42,531 nt of DNA from contig JAUYLL010000131.1 in the NCBI GenBank assembly GCA_030698375.1, positions 1 to 42,531 on the forward strand, written 5' to 3'. Under the pieces are notes generated by a model, which did not search any database, was not told the origin of the DNA, and saw only the letters and a list, made by a program, of their open reading frames with translations. Source of the stretch: Nocardioides sp. (GTDB lineage Bacteria; Actinomycetota; Actinomycetes; Propionibacteriales; Nocardioidaceae). Each line of letters starts with the position of its first letter. Positions within the stretch are counted from its first letter, which is position 1. Of the stretch, positions 1-8,124 are shown one piece after another. Made by a program: the position numbers and the translations under genes.

Positions 1-972
1 CTCCGGGACGGGGCCGAGGTGGCTCCGGACGACGACATCACCGCGGCCGCCCTCGAGGGGGCGTTGGCCGTGGCGTCGAAGGCGGTCGCACGCAGCCGTC
101 GACGCGAGCTGGCGACCCGGATGGCGATCGTCGCGATGGGGCGCTTCGGCGGCCACGAGCTGGCCTACGGCAGCGACGCCGACGTGATGTTCGTCCACGA
201 GCCCGTTGAGGGCGCCGAGCCCGAGCAGTCCTCCGGCGACGCACAGGCGGTGGCCAACGAGATGCGGCGCCTGCTCCAGCTCCCCGGGACCGACCCGGCC
301 CTCGAGGTGGACGCCAGCCTGCGCCCGGAGGGCAAGCAGGGGCCGCTGGTGCGCACCCTGGGCTCGTACGCGGCCTACTACGCGAAGTGGTCGGCGGTCT
401 GGGAGGCCCAGGCGCTGCTGCGGGCGGAGGCGATGATCGGCGACCGGGAGCTGTGCGAGCGCTTCGACGCGATGATCGACCCGCTGCGCTTCCCGGAGGA
501 CGGCCTGAGCGCCGACGACATCCGCGAGGTGCAGCGCATCAAGGCCCGCGTCGACGAGGAGCGGCTGCCCCGCGGAGCGGACCGGGCCACCCACCTCAAG
601 CTGGGGCGCGGGGCGTTGGCCGACGTCGAGTGGACCGTGCAGCTGTTGCAGATGCAGCACGCCGGTGAGGTCCCCGGGCTGCGGACGACGCGGACCCTGG
701 CGGCGCTGCGCGCCGCGGTCGAGGCTGACCTGATCGCCGCCGACGACGCGGCCGACCTCGAGGCCGCCTGGTCGCTGGTGAGCCGGATCCGCAACGCCAC
801 CACGCAGGTGCGTGGCAAGCCGTCCGACGAGATGCCTCGGGACCCGCGCGAGAAGGCGGCGGTCGCCTCCGTGCTCGGCTACGGCCCGGGGGAGTCCGAC
901 GTGCTGGTCAACGACCACCTCCGGACGACCCGCCGTGCCCGTGCGGTGGTCGAGCGGGTGTTCTGGGGCTGA
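1..972 (+). CDS. glnE: Glutamine-synthetase adenylyltransferase, C-terminal part (5' end outside window)
   Basis: The reading frame is open from base 1 and ends at TGA 970-972, so this is the last ~323 residues of a protein that is usually ~1000 residues long. GlnE attaches and removes AMP on glutamine synthetase in response to PII signalling. The visible part carries the second nucleotidyltransferase signature, MGRFGGHELAYGSDAD, whose two Asp bind metal, near window residues 46-61. It is followed by the LEVDASLRPEGKQGPL segment and the helical domain that ends GlnE proteins. Family assignment rests on these motifs. The first ATG-like position is internal, so no start should be placed here. 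An 89-base gap with no clear signal separates it from the permease downstream. Confidence 0.93.
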   Translation, partial: LRDGAEVAPDDDITAAALEGALAVASKAVARSRRRELATRMAIVAMGRFGGHELAYGSDADVMFVHEPVEGAEPEQSSGDAQAVANEMRRLLQLPGTDPALEVDASLRPEGKQGPLVRTLGSYAAYYAKWSAVWEAQALLRAEAMIGDRELCERFDAMIDPLRFPEDGLSADDIREVQRIKARVDEERLPRGADRATHLKLGRGALADVEWTVQLLQMQHAGEVPGLRTTRTLAALRAAVEADLIAADDAADLEAAWSLVSRIRNATTQVRGKPSDEMPRDPREKAAVASVLGYGPGESDVLVNDHLRTTRRARAVVERVFWG

Positions 973-1061
973 CCCGGGTCCTCCGGTGTGCTCAGTGTCA
1001 CGGGCGGGCCGCTCGGCGCGCCGCCGCACCGTGCAGACCCCTGGCCCGCCACGATGCCTCC

Positions 1062-2339
1062 ATGCTTCCCACCTGGACCCTGCACCGCGACGGGCGATCG
1101 GTCGCCGAGGGCGAGATCGTCAAGCCCGGCGAGCGCCTCACGTGGCCGCTCACGGTCGGCCTCGGCGCGCAGCACGTGGTCGCCATGTTCGGTGCGACGT
1201 TCCTCGTGCCCGTCATCACCGGCTTCCCGCCCTCGGCCACCCTCTTCTTCTCCGGCGTCGGCACGCTGCTGTTCCTCGTGATCACGGGCAACCGGCTGCC
1301 GAGCTACCTGGGGTCCTCCTTCGCGTTCCTCGCACCCATCGGGGCGGCCACCGCGACCGGCTCGACCGGCAACGCGGTCTTCGGCATCCTCGTCGTCGGG
1401 ATGATGCTCGCGCTGGTCGGCGCGATCGTCATGATCACGGGCACGGGCTGGATCGAGGCGCTGATGCCACCGGTCGTGACCGGCGCGATCGTGGCGCTGA
1501 TCGGGTTCAACCTCTCCGGCGTCGCGACGACGAACTTCGAGGCGGCGCCGTGGACGGCCACGGTGACGCTCGCGGTCGTGCTGCTCGTCGCCGTCGTCTT
1601 CCGTGGCATGGCCGCCCGGTTGGCGATCCTCCTCGGCGTGGTCGTGGGCTACGTCTTCGCCGCCGTCGCCGGGGCGATCGACATGACCGCGGTGCGCGAC
1701 GCCGCCTGGGTCGGGCTGCCGGACTTCACCGCACCGGACCCCTCCTGGGCGGTCGTCCCAGCCTTCCTCCCCGTCGTGCTGGTCCTGGTCGCCGAGAACG
1801 TCGGCCACGTCCGGACGGTGGCCCACCTGACGGAGGACGAGTCCATCAACCGCCTCACGGGCCGGGCGCTGCTCGCCGACGGTCTGGCCACGACGCTGGC
1901 CGGGGCCGGCGGCGGCTCGGGGACCACGACGTACGGCGAGAACATCGGGGTGATGGCCGCGACCCGCGTCTACTCCACCGCGGCCTACTGGGTCGCCGGG
2001 CTCGTGGCCATCCTGCTCAGCCTCTCTCCCAAGGTGGGGGCGCTCATCAACACCATCCCGGCCGGGGTCCTCGGTGGCGTGACGGTCGCGCTCTACGGCC
2101 TCATCGGGATCATCGGGATCAAGATCTGGATCGACAACCACGTCGACTTCAGCCGGCCGGTGAACCAGTTCACCGCCGCCGTCGCGCTGGTCATCGGCAT
2201 CGGCGACCTGACGCTCAGTCGTGGGGACGTCCAGCTCACCGGCATCGCGCTGGGCACCCTCGCTGCGATCGTCGTCTACCACGGGATGAGCACCATCGAG
2301 CGGTCGCGCGGTGGGGCCACCACCCCACCCGTTGCCTAG
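1062..2339 (+). CDS. Uracil/xanthine-type nucleobase permease
   Basis: This 425-residue polytopic protein belongs to the NCS2 nucleobase:cation symporter family (UraA/PyrP branch). It likely imports uracil with protons across the cytoplasmic membrane. Visible family features are the N-terminal TVGLGAQHVVAMFGATFLVP segment, a second helix-break region GLPDFTAPDPSW, the VLVAENVGHVRTV segment with the substrate-binding Glu, and NTIPAGVLGGVTVALYGLIG near the C-terminus. About 12-14 hydrophobic segments fit the fold. The ATG at 1062 places the usual short cytoplasmic N-terminus, but no strong ribosome site precedes it. The stop codon is the first triplet of the operator palindrome of the next gene. 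Exact substrate (uracil versus xanthine) cannot be read from the sequence. Confidence 0.88.
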   Translation: MLPTWTLHRDGRSVAEGEIVKPGERLTWPLTVGLGAQHVVAMFGATFLVPVITGFPPSATLFFSGVGTLLFLVITGNRLPSYLGSSFAFLAPIGAATATGSTGNAVFGILVVGMMLALVGAIVMITGTGWIEALMPPVVTGAIVALIGFNLSGVATTNFEAAPWTATVTLAVVLLVAVVFRGMAARLAILLGVVVGYVFAAVAGAIDMTAVRDAAWVGLPDFTAPDPSWAVVPAFLPVVLVLVAENVGHVRTVAHLTEDESINRLTGRALLADGLATTLAGAGGGSGTTTYGENIGVMAATRVYSTAAYWVAGLVAILLSLSPKVGALINTIPAGVLGGVTVALYGLIGIIGIKIWIDNHVDFSRPVNQFTAAVALVIGIGDLTLSRGDVQLTGIALGTLAAIVVYHGMSTIERSRGGATTPPVA

Positions 2340-2354
2340 AACCTGTTCTATTAT
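2337..2354 (+). promoter_or_regulatory. KstR-like operator overlapping a leaderless promoter
   Basis: TAGAACCTGTTCTA (2337-2350) is a perfect 6-2-6 palindrome. It matches the published operator form of the TetR-family steroid repressor KstR (TnnAACnnGTTnnA). It runs directly into TATTAT (2349-2354), a good -10 hexamer that ends six bases before the ATG at 2361. Transcription would start at or next to the A of the start codon, giving a leaderless mRNA. A repressor bound here would block the promoter. The repressor gene is not in this window. Confidence 0.72.
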
Positions 2355-2360
2355 CGCAGC

Positions 2361-3146
2361 ATGACGCTCCGGATCGCCGACGAGAACCGAGTCCGCACCC
2401 TCACGCTCGACCGGCCCGACGCCCTCAACGCGTTCAACGAGGAGCTGTACGACGCCACCGCCGAGGCGCTGCTCGACGCCGCGGCGGACCCGGACGTCGC
2501 GGTCGTGCTGTTGACGGGGGAGGGGCGAGCCTTCAGCGCCGGGACCGACCTGCTGGAGATGCACAAGATCGCGACCGACCCCGAGTTCGTGCGGGGCAAG
2601 CACGGGTTCATCGGCCTCGTCGACGCGCTCGTGGACTTCCCGAAGCCGCTGGTCTGCGCGGTCAACGGGCTCGGCCTGGGCATCGGCGCGACGATCCTCG
2701 GCTTCGCTGACCTGTCGTTCATGTCGACCTCGGCACGCCTGAAGTGCCCGTTCACCAGCCTGGGCGTCGCGCCCGAGGCCGCCTCGAGCTACCTCTTCCC
2801 CCAGCTCGTCGGGCGGCAGGACGCCGCCTGGGCACTGCTGTCGGCGGAGTGGATCTCGGCGGAGGAGGCCCACGCGATGGGGCTGGTGTGGCGGCTGTGC
2901 GCGCCCGAGGACCTGCTGGCGGAGGCGCGACGGCACGCCGAGGTCCTGGCCCGACGACCGATCTCGAGCCTCGTCGCCGTCAAGCGGACCATGGTGGAGC
3001 CGCACCGGCAGGCGATCCGCGAGGCGCGGGAGCGGGAGAACGCTGCCTTCGCAGAGCTCATGGGGGGTCCGGCCAACCTCGAGGCGCTGACTGCGTTCGC
3101 CGAGGGCCGCGAGCCCGACTTCACCGCCCTGCCACCGGGCTGGTGA
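2361..3146 (+). CDS. Enoyl-CoA hydratase/isomerase family protein
   Basis: This 261-residue crotonase-fold protein would hydrate or isomerise an unsaturated acyl-CoA in beta-oxidation-type degradation. The oxyanion-hole region is visible as EGRAFSAGTDLLEM (about residues 54-67) and NGLGLGIGATILGFADLSFM (about 102-121). The CPFTSLGVAPEAASS segment carries the Glu in the usual catalytic position of the isomerase/PECI-like branch. The ATG at 2361 is fixed by the -10 hexamer ending six bases upstream; no Shine-Dalgarno sequence is needed. The KstR-type palindrome in its promoter suggests a role in sterol side-chain or ring degradation. That is inference from the operator, since crotonase sequences alone do not show the substrate. 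Confidence 0.85.
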   Translation: MTLRIADENRVRTLTLDRPDALNAFNEELYDATAEALLDAAADPDVAVVLLTGEGRAFSAGTDLLEMHKIATDPEFVRGKHGFIGLVDALVDFPKPLVCAVNGLGLGIGATILGFADLSFMSTSARLKCPFTSLGVAPEAASSYLFPQLVGRQDAAWALLSAEWISAEEAHAMGLVWRLCAPEDLLAEARRHAEVLARRPISSLVAVKRTMVEPHRQAIREARERENAAFAELMGGPANLEALTAFAEGREPDFTALPPGW

Positions 3147-3151
3147 ACCGC

Positions 3152-3176
3152 GCGGGCGTGGGCCACCCCCGCCCGC
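3152..3176. terminator. Bidirectional hairpin between convergent genes
   Basis: The inverted repeat GCGGGCG (3152-3158) / CGCCCGC (3170-3176) has a further GGG/CCC pairing inside. It sits between the stop of the enoyl-CoA hydratase and the stop of the nitrite reductase gene on the other strand. There is no T tract, as is common in high-GC actinobacteria. Confidence 0.55.
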
Positions 3177-5843
3177 CTACCGACGTACGTCGAAGATGCC
3201 GTGCGCGCCCCGCTCCGCGTCGACCATGACGTGGGAGACGAACGGGTAGCGACCCGCCTCGGGGAACTCCAGCTCCACGAAGCCACCCTGGGCCGGGTGC
3301 AGGCCCAGGCTCTGTGCGCCGCCGTCCCCGGAGTCGCGCCGGAGCAGGTAGCCGCCCTCGGCCCAGGTGGTGTCGAACTGTCCCCCGACGACGTGGAACG
3401 ACGTGGCCCGGTTGGGCCCGGCGTCGAGCACCCAGACGCGCACCCGCTCTCCGACCTCGGCGGTCAGCGGGTCGTGGGCGTACTGGGAGGCATAGCCGTT
3501 GAACACGACCGCGTCCGGGTCCTCGGCGGCCAGCTTGTCGGCGTCGACGGGTCCGCCCTGCGGGCCGAGGTAGAGCTCGGACTGCACGAGCACGAAGGCG
3601 CGGTCCACCGGGGGCAGCCCCTCGGGCTCGATCACGACCGCGCCGAACATGCCGTTCGCGATGTGCGCCGACATCGGCATGGTCGAGCAGTGGTACATCC
3701 AGATCCCGGCGCGGGTCGCGGTGAACCGGTAGGTCAGCGAGTCTCCGGGCTGGATGGTGCGCATCGGCCGGTCCGGGGCGAGGGCGCTCGCGTGGAAGTC
3801 GATCGAGTGACCGATGCTGCCCTCGTTGACCAGGGTGATCTCGAAGACGTCGCCGACGCGTCCGTGCAGCGTCGGCCCGGGCGCCGTGCCGTTGTAGGTC
3901 CACAGTGTCTGGGTGACCCCGGGCGCGACCTCCGTCTCGACCTCGCGCACCCGCAGCGTGTGTCGATGCACCCGCTCGTCGCCGAGCGGGGGGAGCGAGG
4001 CATCCCGGGCCTCGAAGCCGGCTTCGGGAGTCGCCGACGGGTCGAGGGTGGCGGGCTCGCCGGATGCGGCGTGGTGGGCGTGGCCGTCCCCGTCGTCGTG
4101 GTCGTGCCCGCCGTCACCGGACCCGGCCTCGGCCGTGGTCCGGTCGGTCACCTGGACCTGGAGGGTCATGCCCATCTGCCGGTGACCGACCACCGAGCAC
4201 CAGCCGTCCAGGTCGCGACCGACCACGCCCACGTCGATGGTCGCGCTGGCGCCAGGGGCCAGGTGGCCGCTGCTGTCGCCGGTCTCCAGGACCAGGTCGT
4301 GGACGTCGTCGTCGGTGTTGGTCACGGTGATCTTCAGCCGGTTCCCGGCCGGGACCTGGACGACGTCGGGGACGAAGCGCATGCCCGCGGTGCGCACCTT
4401 GACCGCGGTCGTCTCCCCGGTCGGCGCTGTCCCGGAGGACGCGGCGGCCGCCGGGGCTGCCAGCGTGGTCACCGCAGCGGGGTCCAGGGCGGCGCCGACC
4501 GCCACGGCCAGGACCACGGTCGCCAGCCCGGCCGCGGCCGCGCCGAGCGTCCGGCCCCGCGACGAGGTCGCGGTGGTCGGGGGCCGGCGTCCGGCGGTGC
4601 CTGCGCTGACCGCGGCGGCAACCTCGCCGCGTACCCGGCGCGACGTGCGGATCGCGGCGAGGAGGAGGGGGAGCGTCGTGGCCAGGGCGACGAGGACCAC
4701 CAGCGAGCAGAGCACGCGCACGAGGCTGGGCACGGGCAGGGCGCAGACCACCAGGGCGGCGTTGGCCGCGGTCACGCGGGTCGCGCCGGCACGGGAGGTC
4801 ATCGCCGTCGCGGCGCGGACGGCACTGGGGCCACCCCCGAGGGCTGACGGCACCAGGTGCGACAGGGCGCCCAGCAGGACCTGCGCGGCGAAGCCCACCG
4901 CCAGGTACGGCGCCAGCCAGCGGAGCTGCGCGAGGGCCTGACCCTCCCCGCCGGCCAGCAGCACGCCGACGGCCCAGATCGGGAGCAGGGTCGCCAGCCA
5001 ACCGAGGCCCGCGGCCACCGACCACGCGGGGAAGGAGGAGGGCGGCGTGGCCAACGCCGCGCGGACCAGGAGGACGCCGACGAGCCCGAAGCCGACGGCG
5101 TACGTCGCGAGCCCGGCCGCCATGAGCGGCAACAGGCCGCTGAGTGCTCCCGTGGCCGCGATCAGCACGCCGGAGACCAGGACCGGCAGCGCCCGCCGCA
5201 CCACGGCGTCACTCCGCTCCGGGAGCCGGGTGCGCAACATGGTGGGCCACAGGGTGAGGAGCGTGCCGGCGACGGTGACGCCGACCCACCCGAGCAGGTT
5301 CACCGTCACGTGCGCGAGCAGCACCCGGGTGTGCCAGGGGTCGGCGAGGCCGCGGGCGAGGAGGATCCCGAGGGTGGCGCCGACGGGCAGGAGCAGCGCC
5401 GCGGCGACGTAGTAGCGGACGACCCCGGAGAACCGGGTGGGCAGGGCTTGGCGCAGCTGGCGGGCCAGGGCGAACGCGTGCAGCAGGACGGCGACCGTCA
5501 CCGCTGTCCCTCCGACCAGGGTCAGCGGCCAGGCCACCACCTGGGTGCCGGCCACGACGGCGAGGGTGCCGGAGGCCAGCAGGGCGAGCCGGCGTGTGCG
5601 GGCGCGCAACCGGGCCTCGTCGGGACGGGTGCGCAGGAGCGCGTCGGCGAAGTACTGGCTCCAGACCACGATGGCGTGCGTGACCGCACCGAGGAGGAGC
5701 AGGTGCAGCATCAGCCAGCGGGGCTCGGGGACCCACGGGTGGACGGCGGTGGAGACCACGGTCGCCAGCAGCCAGACGAGCACCGGCAGGTCGCGCCAGG
5801 GGGAGAAGCCTCGCCGGGAACGGGCCGGCCGGGCGGAGGTCAT
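3177..5843 (-). CDS. nirK: Membrane-anchored copper nitrite reductase fused to a cupredoxin
   Basis: This 888-residue protein would reduce nitrite to NO on the outer face of the membrane. Residues ~20-450 form a polytopic membrane domain with conserved-looking His in HLLLLGAVTH and LLAHVTVNLLGW. Residues ~475-570 form a cupredoxin with type-1 copper ligands His515, Cys549, His554 and Met557. A His/Asp-rich linker (~570-592) follows, then a two-domain NirK (~600-888). NirK type-1 ligands are His679, Cys719, His727 and Met732; type-2 ligands are His684, His718 and His871. Catalytic Asp682 and His817 are both present, so the site looks intact. The extra cupredoxin probably passes electrons to the NirK type-1 site. 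The ATG at 5843 overlaps the upstream stop by four bases (ATGA), which fixes the start. The same frame stays open further upstream, but that stretch overlaps the preceding gene. Confidence 0.87.
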   Translation of the reverse strand: MTSARPARSRRGFSPWRDLPVLVWLLATVVSTAVHPWVPEPRWLMLHLLLLGAVTHAIVVWSQYFADALLRTRPDEARLRARTRRLALLASGTLAVVAGTQVVAWPLTLVGGTAVTVAVLLHAFALARQLRQALPTRFSGVVRYYVAAALLLPVGATLGILLARGLADPWHTRVLLAHVTVNLLGWVGVTVAGTLLTLWPTMLRTRLPERSDAVVRRALPVLVSGVLIAATGALSGLLPLMAAGLATYAVGFGLVGVLLVRAALATPPSSFPAWSVAAGLGWLATLLPIWAVGVLLAGGEGQALAQLRWLAPYLAVGFAAQVLLGALSHLVPSALGGGPSAVRAATAMTSRAGATRVTAANAALVVCALPVPSLVRVLCSLVVLVALATTLPLLLAAIRTSRRVRGEVAAAVSAGTAGRRPPTTATSSRGRTLGAAAAGLATVVLAVAVGAALDPAAVTTLAAPAAAASSGTAPTGETTAVKVRTAGMRFVPDVVQVPAGNRLKITVTNTDDDVHDLVLETGDSSGHLAPGASATIDVGVVGRDLDGWCSVVGHRQMGMTLQVQVTDRTTAEAGSGDGGHDHDDGDGHAHHAASGEPATLDPSATPEAGFEARDASLPPLGDERVHRHTLRVREVETEVAPGVTQTLWTYNGTAPGPTLHGRVGDVFEITLVNEGSIGHSIDFHASALAPDRPMRTIQPGDSLTYRFTATRAGIWMYHCSTMPMSAHIANGMFGAVVIEPEGLPPVDRAFVLVQSELYLGPQGGPVDADKLAAEDPDAVVFNGYASQYAHDPLTAEVGERVRVWVLDAGPNRATSFHVVGGQFDTTWAEGGYLLRRDSGDGGAQSLGLHPAQGGFVELEFPEAGRYPFVSHVMVDAERGAHGIFDVRR

Positions 5844-6976
5844 GAGCTCTCCTTCGAGGAGGCGCCGGCGACCCGCCACACCACGAGTGCGGCGAAGAGG
5901 AGGACGCTGACGATGTTGAGCACGCCGCCGATCCGCCAGGCGTGGTCGACCTCGAGCGCGTCTCCGAGCCAGAGGCGCACCACCAACGAGCCGTGCAGCA
6001 GCAGGACGGGCAGCCAGAGAGCCCGGTGGTAGGGGAGCGGCCTGCGAAGGACCGCGGGCAGGATCACCGGCGCGTGCGCCATGATCATCGAGAGGGTGAA
6101 GCCGAGGAAGACGGTGTGCACCACGGCGTCGTACGCCGCGCCTGCGGCCGACCCACCGGCCAGCCAGAGGGTGCCCGCGACGCCGAGCCAGGCGTAGGCG
6201 GCGAGCATGCAGGCGGCCATGTAGCGGGGCAGTCCTGTGCCGGTCACCGTGCGGCGGGCCACGTCGTGGGTGGCGAGCCACCCGCCCAGCGCGAGCAGCG
6301 CGGCCCCCAGCAGGACGGTGCCCACCTGCGGCCACAGCAGTGAGGCGACGACGCCGGCGCACACCGCGGCGGCGAGCCCTACCAGGAGGGGGCCGGCGCT
6401 CGGCCCCATCGCCAGCCGGGCGAGCTCGAGCCGTTCACCACCGATGGTGAGGACCACGAAACCGACCAGCCAGGGCAGGAGCGCCGGGACGGCCGTCCCG
6501 CCGAGCCACAGCAGTGCCGCGCCGGTGGCCAGCACCGCGCCGAGGCCCTGGACCAGCACGGACTCGTCGGCCTGCCGACGCCACAGCGGGACGTAGACCC
6601 CGACCAGGGCAACCGTGCCCAGGACCAGGAGGGCGGCGCCGACGGTGACGGGGAACGGGGAGAGGAGGGCGACCGCTCCCAGCCCGAGGAACGCGGGAGC
6701 GGTGTAACCGGCGGGGTGACGCAACGCGACCGCGCGCTCGAGCGCGACGAGGGTGCCCACGAAGCCGAGCACGAGCAGTACGCCGTGCACTTCGGGCAGC
6801 CGGGCGGAGCTGACCGGTGCGGGGAGGTCGAGCAGCAGCAGCGCCGCGTCGAGACCGGCCAGGAGTGCCAGCGCGGCGGGGAGGACCAGGACCAGGCGGA
6901 GGGAGGATCGCCGCCTCGGATGGGACGTCGCCGGGACCGGGGCCGCGCGGCTGCGGCCCGTAGCAGGGGCGCTCAC
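5840..6976 (-). CDS. Polytopic membrane protein of the nitrite-reductase operon
   Basis: This 378-residue protein has about ten to twelve hydrophobic segments and no soluble domain. Visible motifs are LPEVHGVLLVLGFVGTLVAL near residues 45-65 and HTVFLGFTLSMIMAHAPVI in the C-terminal third. The spaced His residues could be haem or metal ligands, and the layout recalls NnrS-like or cytochrome-oxidase-like membrane proteins found near nitrite reductases. I cannot assign a family with certainty. The GTG start at 6976 overlaps the regulator's TGA (GTGA), and its own TGA overlaps the nirK ATG. All three genes therefore look translationally coupled. A role in electron delivery, NO tolerance or copper/haem handling for NirK is inferred from context only. 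Confidence 0.7.
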   Translation of the reverse strand: MSAPATGRSRAAPVPATSHPRRRSSLRLVLVLPAALALLAGLDAALLLLDLPAPVSSARLPEVHGVLLVLGFVGTLVALERAVALRHPAGYTAPAFLGLGAVALLSPFPVTVGAALLVLGTVALVGVYVPLWRRQADESVLVQGLGAVLATGAALLWLGGTAVPALLPWLVGFVVLTIGGERLELARLAMGPSAGPLLVGLAAAVCAGVVASLLWPQVGTVLLGAALLALGGWLATHDVARRTVTGTGLPRYMAACMLAAYAWLGVAGTLWLAGGSAAGAAYDAVVHTVFLGFTLSMIMAHAPVILPAVLRRPLPYHRALWLPVLLLHGSLVVRLWLGDALEVDHAWRIGGVLNIVSVLLFAALVVWRVAGASSKESS

Positions 6977-7665
6977 CTGTCCCCCTGGTCGTGCAGGTGG
7001 AGCAGGCAGGCGCCTGGCTCGGCGAACGGCAGCAGCTCGGTGGGCGTGCCCTCCTCGCCGTAGCTCTCCAGGGCCCCGTCGACGATGCCGAGGTGCACGG
7101 CGCAGACGACCTCGGGGTGCTGGTGCGCGGCCTCGAGCAGCGGGCAGCGGGTGAGGCGGAGCGTCGTGGCGTCCGCGTCGGCCTCGGGCTCGAACCCCAT
7201 CTCCTCGAGGATGCGCCCGACCTGGCGGCGTGCGGGTTCGGCGCCGGGGCCGGAGGGGCGGCCGGTCTCCTCGGCCAGTCGGCGGCCCCAGTCCACGCCG
7301 GCGGCGTGGGCGTCGGCGGGCGGGTTGTGGCTGGTCCGGGTGATGACGGCCGCCAGCGCGGCGGCGAGCCCGGCGTACTCGGGGCGGGGGTCGTCCTGGC
7401 TGTGCCCGGTGGCCCGGTAGAGCCACCCTGGTCGGCCGCGCCCTTCGGGGCGGGCGCGCTCGCGGACCACGAGGCCCTCCCGAGCGAGGGCGTCGAGGTG
7501 CTCGCGCACCGTGTTCGCGTGCAGTCCTGTCCGGGCGGCCAGGGCGGCGAGTCCGACCGGTCCCGCCTGCTCCTGCAGGGTCTCCAGCAACCCGGCGCGG
7601 CTGGGGGAGAGTGCGCGGCTCCGACCGGCCCGTGCCGGGCGTGGTCCGAGGTGGCTATTAATCAC
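6973..7665 (-). CDS. Winged-helix regulator with SufR-like cysteines, first gene of nirK operon
   Basis: This 230-residue transcription factor has an N-terminal winged helix (LAARTGLHANTVREHLDALA, about residues 35-55, then a wing with GRGRPGWLY). The C-terminal domain has Cys in RCPLLEAA, PEVVCAVHLG and PGACLLHL. This resembles the SufR/ArsR-like regulators in which such Cys hold an iron-sulfur cluster. A cluster-based sensor of NO or redox state would suit a nitrite-reductase operon; that function is inferred. GTG 7665 was chosen because it is the only start just ahead of the folded region. It has no Shine-Dalgarno sequence and overlaps an AT-rich palindrome, so autoregulation is plausible. 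It is transcribed divergently from the DUF2249 gene. Confidence 0.78.
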   Translation of the reverse strand: MINSHLGPRPARAGRSRALSPSRAGLLETLQEQAGPVGLAALAARTGLHANTVREHLDALAREGLVVRERARPEGRGRPGWLYRATGHSQDDPRPEYAGLAAALAAVITRTSHNPPADAHAAGVDWGRRLAEETGRPSGPGAEPARRQVGRILEEMGFEPEADADATTLRLTRCPLLEAAHQHPEVVCAVHLGIVDGALESYGEEGTPTELLPFAEPGACLLHLHDQGDR

Positions 7666-7677
7666 GGAGTTAAGTGT
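7651..7677. promoter_or_regulatory. AT-rich imperfect palindrome in the nirK-operon/DUF2249 divergent region
   Basis: GTGGCTATTAATCAC (7651-7665) is an imperfect palindrome covering the start codon of the regulator. TTAA recurs eight bases on (TTAATCACGGAGTTAA). This is the most AT-rich stretch nearby. It is a candidate operator for the regulator, but no known motif is matched exactly. Confidence 0.4.
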
Positions 7678-7772
7678 GCCAAAATGATGATGCGCTGTCA
7701 CCTCGACAGCGCGACGCACCCCGCGGCACCCGCGGGCCGAACCGCGGCCGAGCGGCCGCTCGAGGAGGAAGC

Positions 7773-8111
7773 ATGACCACCGATCAGGAGCGACCGCGTG
7801 ACCTGGGCCTGACCGAGAGCTCTTCGGGAGGGGGAGGAGGCGGCTGCGGCGGCGACTGCGGCTGCGGCTCCAGCACCGTCGCCCTGCCCGAGCTCGATGC
7901 GCGACAGGTGCCGCCACGGCTGCGGCACGCCACGATCTTCGGCGCGCTGGACAGCCTCGCGTCGGGTGAGGGAATGGTCCTGGTGGCACCCCACGACCCG
8001 CTGCCGCTCCTCGACCAGGTGGCGACCCGCACTCCGGACCGCTTCCGGGTCGAGTACCTCGAGCGCGGCCCGGAGGCCTGGCGGCTCGCGTTCCTCCACA
8101 CCGGAGGCTGA
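7773..8111 (+). CDS. DUF2249-domain protein with N-terminal cysteine cluster
   Basis: This 112-residue protein starts at an ATG preceded by GAGGAGG with ideal spacing. Residues ~40-110 (from LPELDARQVPPRLRHATIF to EAWRLAFLH) match the small TusA/SirA-like DUF2249 fold, which is often found beside nitrite- or nitric-oxide-metabolism genes in actinobacteria and proteobacteria. The first part is a flexible GGGGGGCGGDCGCGSS segment with three Cys that could bind a metal or react with NO. Its biochemical role is unknown. It is divergent from the nirK operon and shares its control region, suggesting co-regulation. The gene ends 13 bases before the stop of the converging secreted-protein gene. Confidence 0.75.
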   Translation: MTTDQERPRDLGLTESSSGGGGGGCGGDCGCGSSTVALPELDARQVPPRLRHATIFGALDSLASGEGMVLVAPHDPLPLLDQVATRTPDRFRVEYLERGPEAWRLAFLHTGG

Positions 8112-8124
8112 GGGAGCAGGAGGC

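Noticed and set aside
879-3005. Long minus-strand open frame over the permease and hydratase genes
   Set aside because: It is low-complexity Arg/Asp/Gly-rich translation with no domain. It is the antisense shadow of two clear genes in GC-rich DNA.
5844-6362. N-terminal extension of the nitrite reductase beyond 5843
   Set aside because: The frame is open, but it lies fully inside the upstream membrane protein gene, and its translation is Arg-rich without hydrophobic segments.
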